Source of the DNA: Maccoyibacter sp900556645
Lineage (GTDB): Bacteria > Bacillota > Clostridia > Lachnospirales > Lachnospiraceae
DNA length: 64,000 nucleotides
Direction: 5' to 3'
NCBI GenBank assembly: GCA_958349535.1
Contig: CATWDJ010000007.1
Location: forward strand, 1-64,000
Each line of letters starts with the position of its first letter. Position 1 is the first letter of the stretch. This document shows positions 23,930 to 32,947 of the stretch, piece by piece. Under the pieces are notes generated by a model that made no database searches, had not been told where the DNA came from, and saw nothing but the letters and a program-made list of their open reading frames with translations. Both the position numbers and the translations under genes were made by a program.

Positions 23930-24886
23930 TCAATTACTTCCAACAAGGTATCTCTTTGCTTTTTCAAACTCCCGGGGCAGCTCTGCCACCACCTCTGTCC
24001 CATCCTCCAACACCAGCCGATAGGCATGGAGAAGCTGACTTTTCTGCCCTGTGGCTTTTGCGAACTCCCGGTTACAGGAAATTGCTCCATACTTGGTGTC
24101 TCCCACAATGGGATGACCAATGCTCGCTAAGTGGGCACGTATCTGATGGGAGCGTCCCGTAATCAGATGTACCTCCAGTAAGGTGTAGCCTTTCCATATC
24201 TCCAAAGGGCGATACTCCGTTTCAATGGCTTTTGCTCCCTCTGAAGGGGTTTTTGTGATTTTTACCTGATTATTTCCATTATCCTTCGTCAGATATCCGC
24301 TGATATGGGCGGCATCCGATATTACACCCTTTACCAGACAAAGATAATATTTTTGAACACTCCGCTGCCGCAAGGCCTGACTCATCTGCTGGGAACCCCG
24401 CAGGGTCTTTCCCGCAATCAGTAATCCCGAGGTATTGCGGTCTAAGCGGTTGCAAACCGAAGGCTTAAAGGTGTTTAGTTCCTCCGGTGTTATTTTACCA
24501 TGTTTTAGCAGATATTGTAACAGGTATTCATTGGCGGACACGTCCTGTGGCTTTGCCTTTTGAGACAGCATTCCTGCCGGTTTATTGAAAATCAAGACAT
24601 CTTCTGTCTCGTATACAATATCCAAATCTGTTTCCGGCAGGTTCTCTGTAGGGATTTCTCTCTGTTTTCCTGCAAATTTTTCAAAGGTCTCATCGGACAA
24701 AAACAGCTTGATACTGTCGCCTGCTTTTGTCTTTTCGGAGCCTCCTGCTTTTTTTCCGTTCAGTACAATATTCTTTTTTCGGAGCATTTTGTAAATAAAG
24801 CTGGTCGGTGCCTCTTTTAGGATCTTTCCCAAAAGCTTATCCAGACGCTGTCCCGCTTCATTTTCTCTTACTATAAATTCTTTCAT
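23930..24886 (-). CDS. RluA-family pseudouridine synthase
   Basis: A 318-aa enzyme that isomerises uridine to pseudouridine in rRNA. An N-terminal S4 RNA-binding domain (residues 12-70, QRLDKLLGKILKEAPTSFIYKMLR) is followed by the catalytic domain with NRLDRNTSGLLI at about 146-157, carrying the catalytic aspartate. The architecture matches RluC/RluD rather than RluA. Which 23S position it modifies is not determined. It lies 2 bp after ygiQ in the same transcript. Confidence 0.93.
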   Translation of the reverse strand: MKEFIVRENEAGQRLDKLLGKILKEAPTSFIYKMLRKKNIVLNGKKAGGSEKTKAGDSIKLFLSDETFEKFAGKQREIPTENLPETDLDIVYETEDVLIFNKPAGMLSQKAKPQDVSANEYLLQYLLKHGKITPEELNTFKPSVCNRLDRNTSGLLIAGKTLRGSQQMSQALRQRSVQKYYLCLVKGVISDAAHISGYLTKDNGNNQVKITKTPSEGAKAIETEYRPLEIWKGYTLLEVHLITGRSHQIRAHLASIGHPIVGDTKYGAISCNREFAKATGQKSQLLHAYRLVLEDGTEVVAELPREFEKAKRYLVGSN

Positions 24887-24888
24887 CT

Positions 24889-26784
24889 CTATCTATTCTT
24901 CTTTTTGTGGACATTTCGTATTGTTTTTTTCTTTCCCGGTTTTTTCGTCTTCTTTTCCGAAACGTATTCCTTTCCGTTCTGCGTTCTTCCCTTTGGACGA
25001 ATCAGACATTTTTTATCGAATCCGATTAAATCCTTTCTGCCTGCCTTGGTCAGTGCCTCATAGACCAAATCGTAATTCTTGGGATTACGGTACTGTATCA
25101 AGGCTCTCTGCATAGCTTTTTCGTGGGGATTTATGGCAACATATACCGATTTCATGGTTCTCGGGTCCACTCCGGTGTAATACATACAGGTGGAGATAGT
25201 GGAAGGTGTGGGATAAAAATCCTGTACCTGTTCCGGCATATATCCGATATCCCGCAAAAACTCTGCCAGTTCTACTGCCTCCTTTAGGGTCGACCCCGGA
25301 TGGGAGGACATGAGATACGGCACCAGATATTGTTTTTTACCGATTTTCTCATTGGTCTTTTTGTAGGCTTTTACAAAATCATTGTAAACTGCCACCTCCG
25401 GTTTCCCCATCATCCGAAGAACACTGTCGGAAATATGCTCCGGTGCTACCTTCAACTGTCCTGACACGTGATACTCACACAGTTCCTCCAAAAAAGTGGA
25501 ATCTTTATCCGCCATCAGATAGTCAAACCGGATACCGGAGCGGATAAATACTTTTTTTACATTGGGAAGCTCCCGCAATTTCCGCAGCAGCTTCAAATAA
25601 TCCTGATGGTCCACCTCCAGATTTTCGCATGGCTTTGGAAACAGGCATTGCTTATTAGGACAGGCTCCTTTGGCGAGCTGTTTTTTACATGCCGGTGCCC
25701 GGAAGTTGGCAGTGGGACCGCCTACATCATGGATATATCCTTTAAAATCTTCCTCCCAGACCATTTGCTCTGCCTCATGGAGAATAGATTCATGGCTTCT
25801 GGTCTGTATGATACGTCCCTGATGAAAGGTCAAGGCACAGAAGCTGCAGCCTCCGAAACATCCCCGGTTGCTGACCAGACTGAATTTCACCTCAGAAATA
25901 GCAGGAACTCCTCCCAATTCCTCATAAGAGGGATGGTAGGTTCTCATATATGGCAATGCATACACCCGATCCATCTCCTGCGTACTTAAAGGTTTGGCAG
26001 GTGGATTCTGCACCACAAAGGTTTTTCCGTCATAGCTTTCTGCCAGCCTTTTTGCCACAAAGGGATCCGTGTTCATATATTGGGTATAAAAGCTTTTGGC
26101 GTAATTTTTCTTATCCTCTTTCAATTCTCTGTAATCCGGCAAAAAAATTGTGTCATAAATATCTTCTTTTTTTCTTGTTTTATAAACAGTTCCATCAATA
26201 AATGTAATATCTTTCACGGCAATACCGCTGTTTAGAGCATCGGCAACCTCCACAATGCTCCGCTCTCCCATGCCATACAGCAGCAGGTCTGCCCCGGAGT
26301 CCAACAAAATGGAACGTTTTAGAGAATTGGACCAGTAGTCATAGTGTGCCAGCCGCCGCAGACTGGCCTCAATTCCTCCAATGATAATCGGTGTTTTTTT
26401 ATAGGTCTGCCGTATGAGATTACAATAGGTAATTGTGGCATAGTCCGGACGCTTTCCCATGACACCGCCCGGAGTAAAGGCATCCGTTGCCCGGGGTTTT
26501 TTGGATACGGTATAGTGATTTACCATAGAATCCATATTTCCTGCCGCTACCAAAAAGCCCAAACGTGGCTCACCGTATATGGAAATACTCTCTTTATCCT
26601 TCCAATCAGGCTGTGAAATAATCCCCACCTGATATCCGTTTGCCTCCAGCACACGGCTGATGATGGCATGTCCAAAGGAGGGATGATCCACATATGCATC
26701 CCCTATCACATAGACAAAATCAAATTGTTCTATTCCCCGTTCTTTCATATCCTCCGCACACAGCGGTAAAAATCCATTATTCAT
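24889..26784 (-). CDS. ygiQ: YgiQ-family radical SAM protein
   Basis: A 631-aa radical-SAM protein of the YgiQ (UPF0313) family. An N-terminal domain with YVIGDAYVDHPSFGHAII is followed by the iron-sulphur motif NRGCFGGCSFCALTFHQGR at about residues 310-328 and a long basic C-terminus rich in K. The reaction is unknown. The start at ATG 26784 overlaps the TGA of the upstream gene (TGATG) with GAGG at good spacing; a GTG one codon earlier is possible. It is in a tight co-directional run with two pseudouridine synthases. Confidence 0.92.
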   Translation of the reverse strand: MNNGFLPLCAEDMKERGIEQFDFVYVIGDAYVDHPSFGHAIISRVLEANGYQVGIISQPDWKDKESISIYGEPRLGFLVAAGNMDSMVNHYTVSKKPRATDAFTPGGVMGKRPDYATITYCNLIRQTYKKTPIIIGGIEASLRRLAHYDYWSNSLKRSILLDSGADLLLYGMGERSIVEVADALNSGIAVKDITFIDGTVYKTRKKEDIYDTIFLPDYRELKEDKKNYAKSFYTQYMNTDPFVAKRLAESYDGKTFVVQNPPAKPLSTQEMDRVYALPYMRTYHPSYEELGGVPAISEVKFSLVSNRGCFGGCSFCALTFHQGRIIQTRSHESILHEAEQMVWEEDFKGYIHDVGGPTANFRAPACKKQLAKGACPNKQCLFPKPCENLEVDHQDYLKLLRKLRELPNVKKVFIRSGIRFDYLMADKDSTFLEELCEYHVSGQLKVAPEHISDSVLRMMGKPEVAVYNDFVKAYKKTNEKIGKKQYLVPYLMSSHPGSTLKEAVELAEFLRDIGYMPEQVQDFYPTPSTISTCMYYTGVDPRTMKSVYVAINPHEKAMQRALIQYRNPKNYDLVYEALTKAGRKDLIGFDKKCLIRPKGRTQNGKEYVSEKKTKKPGKKKTIRNVHKKKNR

Positions 26785-27449
26785 CACAATTCCTCATAGG
26801 TTCCTTCTGTAATCTCTGCAAAAGAGGTAATATAATAATCTGCCAGTGCTCTTTTCCGTTCTCTCAATTCTACGGAAAACTCGTCTTCTACGGCACAAAC
26901 CTTCATACCGGCTGCCTTTGCCGCAAGCATTCCGTTGGGAATATCCTCAAATACCAGACATTCCTGAGGCTGTACCCCCAGACGCTCTGCTGTTTTTAAA
27001 TAGATGTCCGGTTCCGGTTTTCCGTTGGGTACTTCGTTGGAAGTCAGAAGGCAGTCAATATCCTCCATAATCCCATGTGCCTCCAAAGCCGCCTTGGTCA
27101 ACTGTTGGGAGTTACTGGTGCCGATTCCCACCTTAATTCCCTGCTCTTTCAGATAATCCAGAAACTCTTTTGCCCCCGGTTTCAAGGGAACCTCGTGACA
27201 ATATTTGTCGTATGCCATTTGATTCCATATCTCCATCAATTCCTCCGGCGTTTCCTCTAATGCAAAGGTTCTGGCAAAGTATTCTGCTGTCTGGGCAAAG
27301 CTGATGCCTTCTATATCGTATTTCAACGTAGGGGGCATGGGAATATCTCTTGCCGAGAGAAACTCTATATCTATCTCCTCCCACATCCACATGGAATCCA
27401 CCAAGGTTCCATCCAAATCAAAAATAACCGCTTTTATCTGTTCTAACAT
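26784..27449 (-). CDS. HAD-superfamily hydrolase (beta-phosphoglucomutase-like)
   Basis: A 221-aa haloacid-dehalogenase hydrolase with an alpha-helical cap. Motif I is FDLDGTLVDS (residues 10-19), motif II GIGTSNS (about 107-113), motif III lysine in GKPEPDIY and motif IV VFEDIPNG. This pattern belongs to the phosphatase/beta-phosphoglucomutase subgroup. The substrate is unknown. The ATG follows AAAGGAAAG, and its stop overlaps the ygiQ start by one base. Confidence 0.9.
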   Translation of the reverse strand: MLEQIKAVIFDLDGTLVDSMWMWEEIDIEFLSARDIPMPPTLKYDIEGISFAQTAEYFARTFALEETPEELMEIWNQMAYDKYCHEVPLKPGAKEFLDYLKEQGIKVGIGTSNSQQLTKAALEAHGIMEDIDCLLTSNEVPNGKPEPDIYLKTAERLGVQPQECLVFEDIPNGMLAAKAAGMKVCAVEDEFSVELRERKRALADYYITSFAEITEGTYEEL

Positions 27450-27451
27450 AA

Positions 27452-28162
27452 TTATCTTTCCTTTAACAATCTGATTTCTTCTTCCGTCAAAGCTCTATAA
27501 GTGCCGGGTTCCAAGGTTTCTTCTAGTTTCAGTCTTCCCATCTGAATTCTTTTTAAGTAGGTTACCTTTTTCCCCACCGCCTCAAACATCCGCTTTACCT
27601 GATGATATCTTCCCTCGGTAATGGTGACAGTAATTTCCGATTTCTCCCCGGACTTTAGAATCTCCAGTTTTGCCGGAAGCGTATCTTTCTCATCTCCGAT
27701 ATCCAGTCCTTCGGCAAAATGCCTTTGATCCTCCTCCGTAATTTTGCCGTCTATTCTGGCATAATAGGTCTTTTCCACATGTTTTTTAGGGCTCAGCAAC
27801 TCATGTGCCAGCGTTCCGTCATTGGTAATTAACAAAAGTCCCTCCGTATCCAAATCCAGTCTCCCCACCGGAAACAGTTGAAAGCCTTGGGGATTGTCAA
27901 TGAGTGATAACACTGTGGGATACAGATTGTCTTTAACCGCCGATACATAGCCTGCCGGTTTGTGTAATATATAATAGACATATTCCTGATAAGAAATTTC
28001 TTCTCCCTGAAAAGATACTTTATCCTTTGCTATGTCCAATTTTGTCTCCGGCCGCTTCTGTATCTCTCCGTTTATCTGAATCTGTCCCTTTTTTATAAAT
28101 TGTTTTACCTGAGAGCGGGTTCCCACTCCCATATCTGCCAGATATTTATCCAATCGAATCAT
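27452..28162 (-). CDS. rsuA: RsuA-family pseudouridine synthase
   Basis: A 236-aa enzyme with an S4 domain (MIRLDKYLADMGVGTRSQVKQFI, residues 1-23 onward) and the RsuA/RluB/E/F catalytic motif GRLDLDTEGLLLITNDG at about 100-116. The length matches RsuA, which makes 16S pseudouridine 516, but the RluB/E/F branch is close. The ribosome-binding site is poor and the gene starts 5 bp after the M23 peptidase gene, so translation is probably coupled. Confidence 0.9.
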   Translation of the reverse strand: MIRLDKYLADMGVGTRSQVKQFIKKGQIQINGEIQKRPETKLDIAKDKVSFQGEEISYQEYVYYILHKPAGYVSAVKDNLYPTVLSLIDNPQGFQLFPVGRLDLDTEGLLLITNDGTLAHELLSPKKHVEKTYYARIDGKITEEDQRHFAEGLDIGDEKDTLPAKLEILKSGEKSEITVTITEGRYHQVKRMFEAVGKKVTYLKRIQMGRLKLEETLEPGTYRALTEEEIRLLKER

Positions 28163-28167
28163 ATGCT

Positions 28168-28806
28168 TTAAAATGTAAGACGCCGTTTATTTTTTTCCAA
28201 TTCCTGTAACACCTGATAGGGATTGATGGGATACTCTTCCCCATTTTGGTCATCCAGATAGATTCCAAAATGAAGATGTACGTCAAAATTTCCGGTGGTT
28301 CCCTCAATCTCACTATATCCGGTGTCGCCTACAAAGCCAATGACTTCGCCGGCAGCAATATTATCTCCCTCTTCGTATTCTTCCATGTAATCTGCCATAT
28401 GGGCATAATAGTAATATACACCATTTTTGCTGCGTATGCCAATACGATAGCCTCCCTGGGGCAGCCATCCGATTTTTTCCAAGGTTCCGTCACAGACACT
28501 GACAACGGGATAGACCCCTCGGTGATTGTAATCCGCCATAATGTCACAGCCCTCATGTCCCCGCTGTCCTCCGTAGGTACGTTCCTGCATGAAGCTGTCA
28601 TAATAGGTTACCGTCTTCTTCTCGTCTGTTTTGGATTCTGCCACCGGAAAATATTTCACTTCTTTTAAAATGGTATCATAGGGGTCCTGATAGGTTTTCA
28701 GAACACCGTTTTCTTTTGAAATCTGCAATAATGTCTTTATTCCCAAGCTGTCTGCCCCAATAAGGCAGATAAGGAATAAAAGAAGGGCAAATTTCTTATA
28801 ATTCAT
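28168..28806 (-). CDS. M23-family metallopeptidase, membrane-anchored or secreted
   Basis: A 212-aa LytM-type peptidase that probably cleaves peptidoglycan cross-bridges outside the cell. A hydrophobic segment at residues 6-19 acts as signal peptide or anchor. The zinc site is complete: HEGCD at about residues 83-87 (H..D) and HLHFG at about 177-181 (HxH), with YYYAHM supplying the second catalytic histidine. The start lies 3 bp after the pepD stop. No SH3 or LysM domain is present, so targeting is unclear. Confidence 0.9.
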   Translation of the reverse strand: MNYKKFALLLFLICLIGADSLGIKTLLQISKENGVLKTYQDPYDTILKEVKYFPVAESKTDEKKTVTYYDSFMQERTYGGQRGHEGCDIMADYNHRGVYPVVSVCDGTLEKIGWLPQGGYRIGIRSKNGVYYYYAHMADYMEEYEEGDNIAAGEVIGFVGDTGYSEIEGTTGNFDVHLHFGIYLDDQNGEEYPINPYQVLQELEKNKRRLTF

Positions 28807-28809
28807 ACC

Positions 28810-30258
28810 TTATTTCGCTCTTTTCAAAAACTCCAAAATAAATTTCCATACACGCTCCGTAGAGGAGATGGACAAACGCTCCTGTGGCGTATGGATGTCA
28901 AAATTGTCCGGTCCAAAGGATACACAGTCTAAATCCGGTATTTTCTGGGAGAGAAGTCCACACTCCAGCCCCGCATGAATAGCCTCGATGACCGGCTCTT
29001 TTCCATATAATTCCCGGTATACTTCTGCTGCTAAAGGACGGATTTTAGAATCTCTTTTATACTCCCAAGCAGGATAGTTTCCTGAGAAGGTAACCTCCCC
29101 GCCCAAAAAGCCCATCAGATATTCCAGTCGTTCCATCAGATTCTCTTTTCTGCTTGCCACACTGCTTCGGATGGAAAAAGACACCAGAAAACGTTCTTCT
29201 TCTAATTTCATAATTCCCGCATTCAGAGAGGTTTCCGGCAGTCCCGGAACATCCATGCTCATATGCTGAATTCCGTTTGGCATATTCCGCAGGAAAAACA
29301 GCACTCCTGTCTGGGCACGATAGCCTAATATCTTAGCCTGCTTCTCACCGTTACAGCAGAAAGTCAGTTCAATGCCTTTGTCACTGGCAGCATATTCCTT
29401 TTGCAGTGTTTCATTCATCTCCTGCAAAAGCTGCTCAAAATCCTTTTTTTGTTCCTCCATAACCAGCACTTCGCTGATGACTTCCCTTGGAATGGCATTG
29501 TCCTTCAATCCACCCTGTAAGCTGACAATTCCCATGTCTATGGAATCCTCTGCTTTTTTCAGAATACGTCCCATCTCCACAACGGCATTTGCCCGCTCTT
29601 TATCAATTTCGCTGCCGGAATGACCTCCCTGTAACCCGGAAAGCTTCAGGGTATAGGAAACACCCTCCGCCACATCATAGGATACCGGAAGTACACATTC
29701 TGCCGTTACGCCTCCGGCACATCCGGTAAGGAAGTATCCCTCTTCATCCGAGTCAATGTTGAGCATCTGGTGACCCTTCAGCATAGACAGGTCGATTTTT
29801 TCTGCTCCTAACATTCCCACTTCCTCATCTACGGTAAATACACACTCCAGTCTCGGATGTGGAATATCCTCTGCATCCAAAAGTGCCAGAGCATAGGCGA
29901 TGGCAATTCCGTCATCTCCCCCTAAGGTAGTTCCTCTGGCTTTTAGGAAATCTCCGTCCACATAGAGCCGCAGACCTTCTTTTTCAAAATCAATGTCGCA
30001 GTCACTTTCTTTTTCACAGACCATATCCAGATGTCCCTGAATAATGATAGGCTCCGCCTCTTCATATCCTGCCGTTGCCTCTTTGATGATTATCACATTA
30101 TTGTATGCATCCTGATATACTTCTAATTCCCTTTTCTTAGCAAAGGCCACACAGTAATCGCTAATTTCCTTTGTGTGGTAGGAACCGTGGGGAATGGCTG
30201 CTATCTCCTCAAAAAACTGAAACACCTTTTTTGGTTCTCTGTCCTCTAAAACTCTCAT
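28810..30258 (-). CDS. pepD: Aminoacyl-histidine dipeptidase (peptidase D)
   Basis: A 482-aa M20-family dinuclear zinc dipeptidase that cleaves X-His and other dipeptides in the cytoplasm. Metal-site motifs are IQGHLDMV (about 73-80), TLGGDDGIAIAYALA (about 110-124) and TVDEEVGMLGA (about 142-152), with IHAGLECG near residue 435. Length equals E. coli PepD (485 aa). It starts 49 bp from the divergent ylbJ-like gene, with AGGAGGAG before its ATG, and is the first gene of the leftward group down to recU. Confidence 0.95.
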   Translation of the reverse strand: MRVLEDREPKKVFQFFEEIAAIPHGSYHTKEISDYCVAFAKKRELEVYQDAYNNVIIIKEATAGYEEAEPIIIQGHLDMVCEKESDCDIDFEKEGLRLYVDGDFLKARGTTLGGDDGIAIAYALALLDAEDIPHPRLECVFTVDEEVGMLGAEKIDLSMLKGHQMLNIDSDEEGYFLTGCAGGVTAECVLPVSYDVAEGVSYTLKLSGLQGGHSGSEIDKERANAVVEMGRILKKAEDSIDMGIVSLQGGLKDNAIPREVISEVLVMEEQKKDFEQLLQEMNETLQKEYAASDKGIELTFCCNGEKQAKILGYRAQTGVLFFLRNMPNGIQHMSMDVPGLPETSLNAGIMKLEEERFLVSFSIRSSVASRKENLMERLEYLMGFLGGEVTFSGNYPAWEYKRDSKIRPLAAEVYRELYGKEPVIEAIHAGLECGLLSQKIPDLDCVSFGPDNFDIHTPQERLSISSTERVWKFILEFLKRAK

Positions 30259-30307
30259 TTTTTCTCCTCCTGACTCATATCTCTTTTCATTTTTAATATA
30301 TTAGACT

Positions 30308-31237
30308 ATGAAAAAATCATACTTTATCTTTATTTTCATCTTCATATTATGCTTTATGCTCATAGACCCTGTACATGGTATGGAAGGCGTCCGAAACGGT
30401 CTCCTGCTGTGGTATCAGCGGGTTCTTCCTGCTCTGCTGCCGTTTTCCATTATCTCCTATATACTGGTAGCCTCCAATAATCTGTATTTTTTCAGCGGTG
30501 TACTGTATCCTTTTCTCAAAAAGCTGATTCCCGTTTCTCCCAACGGTGTCTATCCTATTCTTGCGGGATTTCTCTTTGGATTCCCATTGGGCAGCAACAT
30601 TGTATCGCAGCTTTTTGACGGGAAAAAGATTAGCCGCAGCGAAGCTGACATCCTGCTTTCCATGTGCAACAACATCAGTCCCGTGTTTATCACCGGATAT
30701 ATGGTACATCAGACCATCGGAGATGATTCTTATATGATTCCCGCTTTGCTCTGTATCTATCTTCCTGCCCTGCTGTTCGGTGCCCTTCGTTTCCGCCGAA
30801 TAAATACCAAGGAAAATTTTCCAAAAAATGAGGCACCAAGATCTCAAATTACTTTTAAAATCATTGATGCCGGTATTATGAACGGTTTTGAAACCCTGCT
30901 GAAACTCTGCGGGTATATTGTACTGTTTTCGATTCTCTGCGAACCTTTAAAACTGTTACAGCCTTTTTGTCCAAAAGTCTGTCTCTTTGTAAACGGTATT
31001 CTGGAAATTACCAATGGAATCTCCTATCTGGGCAGCTGCGGTCTTTCCAGAGAGCTGCTGTTCCTATTGGGAAATACCTTTACCGCCTTTGGCGGACTCT
31101 GCGGACTGGCTCAGACCAGCTCCATGATTTCCAATACCTCTCTCTCCATACAGGGTTATCTGCGGGATAAATGCCTTTACGCACTGGGAACTTTTCTTCT
31201 CAGTCTGGTGTTCTTGTCAATTCTCCCGCATTTCTAA
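30308..31237 (+). CDS. ylbJ: YlbJ-like sporulation membrane protein (nucleoside-recognition domain)
   Basis: A 309-aa protein with about eight hydrophobic segments and two Gate-type halves (AGFLFGFPLGSNIVSQLF near residue 88 and a second near 235-262, GNTFTAFGGLCGL). This resembles YlbJ, needed for spore heat resistance in B. subtilis. B. subtilis has the order ylbH(rsmD)-coaD-ylbJ, and here coaD and rsmD are just beyond one intervening gene, which supports the call. No Shine-Dalgarno sequence is visible before the ATG, and a TATATT at 30297-30302 would start transcription at or next to the start codon, so the transcript may be leaderless. It converges on the next gene with only 8 bp between stops. 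Confidence 0.75.
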   Translation: MKKSYFIFIFIFILCFMLIDPVHGMEGVRNGLLLWYQRVLPALLPFSIISYILVASNNLYFFSGVLYPFLKKLIPVSPNGVYPILAGFLFGFPLGSNIVSQLFDGKKISRSEADILLSMCNNISPVFITGYMVHQTIGDDSYMIPALLCIYLPALLFGALRFRRINTKENFPKNEAPRSQITFKIIDAGIMNGFETLLKLCGYIVLFSILCEPLKLLQPFCPKVCLFVNGILEITNGISYLGSCGLSRELLFLLGNTFTAFGGLCGLAQTSSMISNTSLSIQGYLRDKCLYALGTFLLSLVFLSILPHF

Positions 31238-31245
31238 GAAAATGT

Positions 31246-31878
31246 CTAAAGTAAATCTGCCGTTACTTCCGGCTCTGATTCTTCCTGAGACTCCTGTGCC
31301 TTTGGCTCTTCTTTGGTTTCCTCCGGCTCTGCAATCACCTGCTCCGGTGCCAGTTCTGCACGATTTGCGATAACCACATCCAAAAATCCCTGCAAGGTAT
31401 TCAACAGACTGTCGCTTCTTGCCTTGGAAGTGTCAATGGCATGAGTAATGCTTTCCTCTAAATTCTTCAGCATACCATCGGTATAGGAGATGGCTCCCAT
31501 ACGGATGTTGTTTGCATCATTTGTGGCATTGTCCAAAATCTCCTGTGCCTGTTTTGTGGCAATCATGACCACTTCGTTTGCCTGTGCATATGCCTGCTGC
31601 ATAATCTGATGCTCACTTACCAGCTCGTCCGTCTTAATCTGTGCCTGGGCAATAATCGCATCTGCCTTTGCCTTAGCATCTGCCAGAATCGCCTCCTGAT
31701 TGCTGATAATCTTCTGATACCGCTTAATCTCCTCCGGCGTCTTCATCCGAAGTTCTGTAATAAGCTCATCAATCTCATCTCTGTTGACTACGATTTTGGA
31801 ACTGGAAAAAGTATGAGGTTTACAACTGTCAATATAATCTTCAATTTCATCAATAATCTGTTCAATTTTACTGCTCAT
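31246..31878 (-). CDS. Coiled-coil protein downstream of coaD, function unknown
   Basis: A 210-aa soluble protein. Residues 1-60 contain KIEQIIDEIEDYIDSC and a second helical segment, 60-130 form an Ala/Gln-rich coiled coil (AKAKADAIIAQAQIKTDELV), and the last 35 residues are an acidic, disordered Glu/Pro tail. The layout recalls DivIVA/GpsB-like or ATPase subunit-H-like coiled coils, but no signature settles it. The ATG at 31878, 4 bp after the coaD stop, has GGGGTGA before it; longer upstream frames are shadows of coaD. It is co-transcribed with coaD and rsmD, and its neighbour across the strand switch is a sporulation gene. Confidence 0.75.
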   Translation of the reverse strand: MSSKIEQIIDEIEDYIDSCKPHTFSSSKIVVNRDEIDELITELRMKTPEEIKRYQKIISNQEAILADAKAKADAIIAQAQIKTDELVSEHQIMQQAYAQANEVVMIATKQAQEILDNATNDANNIRMGAISYTDGMLKNLEESITHAIDTSKARSDSLLNTLQGFLDVVIANRAELAPEQVIAEPEETKEEPKAQESQEESEPEVTADLL

Positions 31879-31882
31879 GGTC

Positions 31883-32374
31883 TCACCCCTGTTTCTTGAT
31901 ATTATATTTTTCATAAATCCGTTCCACAAACTGTTCCGGTACAAATTTGCTGATGTCACCGCCATAGGAGGCAAACTCCTTGACAATTGTGGAACTCAGA
32001 TAAGAATACTGTAAATTGGTGGTCAAAAACACCGTCTCTATCTCAGTATTTTCAATATGATTGGTCTGTGCAATCTGCAGCTCATACTCAAAATCCGTGA
32101 CCGCACGCAGTCCGCGGATAATAATATTTGCATCAATTTCACGCATGTAATCCACCAAAAGACCGTCAAAGGAAGTTACTTTGACATTTGGCAAATCTTT
32201 TGTTAACTCTGTTAACATACTAACACGTTCCTCAACCGAAAACAACGATTTTTTTGCACTATTGTTTAAAACCCCTACAATTAATTCATCTACGATTTTC
32301 GCTGACCGGTGAATCATATCTACATGACCGTTGGTAACCGGATCAAAGCTTCCCGGATAAATTGCTCTCTTCAT
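31883..32374 (-). CDS. coaD: Phosphopantetheine adenylyltransferase
   Basis: A 163-aa enzyme that adenylates 4'-phosphopantetheine to dephospho-CoA, the penultimate step of CoA synthesis. The nucleotidyltransferase motif YPGSFDPVTNGH is at residues 6-17 and the ATP-binding segment YSYLSSTIVKEFASYGGD is at about 125-142. Length matches the family. It follows rsmD by 15 bp, the standard rsmD-coaD pair. Confidence 0.97.
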   Translation of the reverse strand: MKRAIYPGSFDPVTNGHVDMIHRSAKIVDELIVGVLNNSAKKSLFSVEERVSMLTELTKDLPNVKVTSFDGLLVDYMREIDANIIIRGLRAVTDFEYELQIAQTNHIENTEIETVFLTTNLQYSYLSSTIVKEFASYGGDISKFVPEQFVERIYEKYNIKKQG

Positions 32375-32389
32375 CTTTTATATTTCCCC

Positions 32390-32947
32390 TTATTTTTTTC
32401 TTCTGTGTAAAAACAGATGCATATTGGTCTTATATTTTTTTATCTTATCTGTGGAATACCCCATTTCCTCCAGATATGAAAAATCCGTTTCATCCGATGC
32501 CTCTACGATAATCAGAGTATCTTCATCTATCAGCTTTGAATCTGCCAGATAGGTCAGCACTTCTTTTTCCAATAGCTGTCCATAAGGCGGATCCATAAAG
32601 ACCACATCAAAATTCTCCTTGCCTTCCAGAGTCCTCAGTGCCGACAGAACATCCATTTTTAGCAATCGGCTCTGCTCCGTAAATTTGGTAAACCGAATAT
32701 TCTCTTCGATGCACTCCGCCGCCTTCTTATTCTGCTCCACAAAGACCGCTGTTTTGGCTCCACGGCTGATTGCCTCTAAGCCGATACCGCCGCTTCCTGC
32801 AAATAAATCCAGAAACCGACTTCCCGGAATTTCCCTCTGGATAACATTAAACAATGTCTCCTTAATACGGTCTGTGGTGGGACGGACATCCCGTCCCTCC
32901 AAGGTTTTCAGCGGCAGACTTCTTGCTGTTCCCGCAATAATTCTCAT
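32390..32947 (-). CDS. rsmD: 16S rRNA (guanine966-N2)-methyltransferase
   Basis: A 185-aa SAM-dependent methyltransferase that modifies G966 of 16S rRNA. The N-terminus MRIIAGTARSLPLKT, SAM-binding FLDLFAGSGGIGLEA (about 45-59) and catalytic FMDPPY (about 116-121) are all present. Its ATG overlaps the stop of the upstream pncC gene by 4 bp. Confidence 0.96.
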   Translation of the reverse strand: MRIIAGTARSLPLKTLEGRDVRPTTDRIKETLFNVIQREIPGSRFLDLFAGSGGIGLEAISRGAKTAVFVEQNKKAAECIEENIRFTKFTEQSRLLKMDVLSALRTLEGKENFDVVFMDPPYGQLLEKEVLTYLADSKLIDEDTLIIVEASDETDFSYLEEMGYSTDKIKKYKTNMHLFLHRRKK

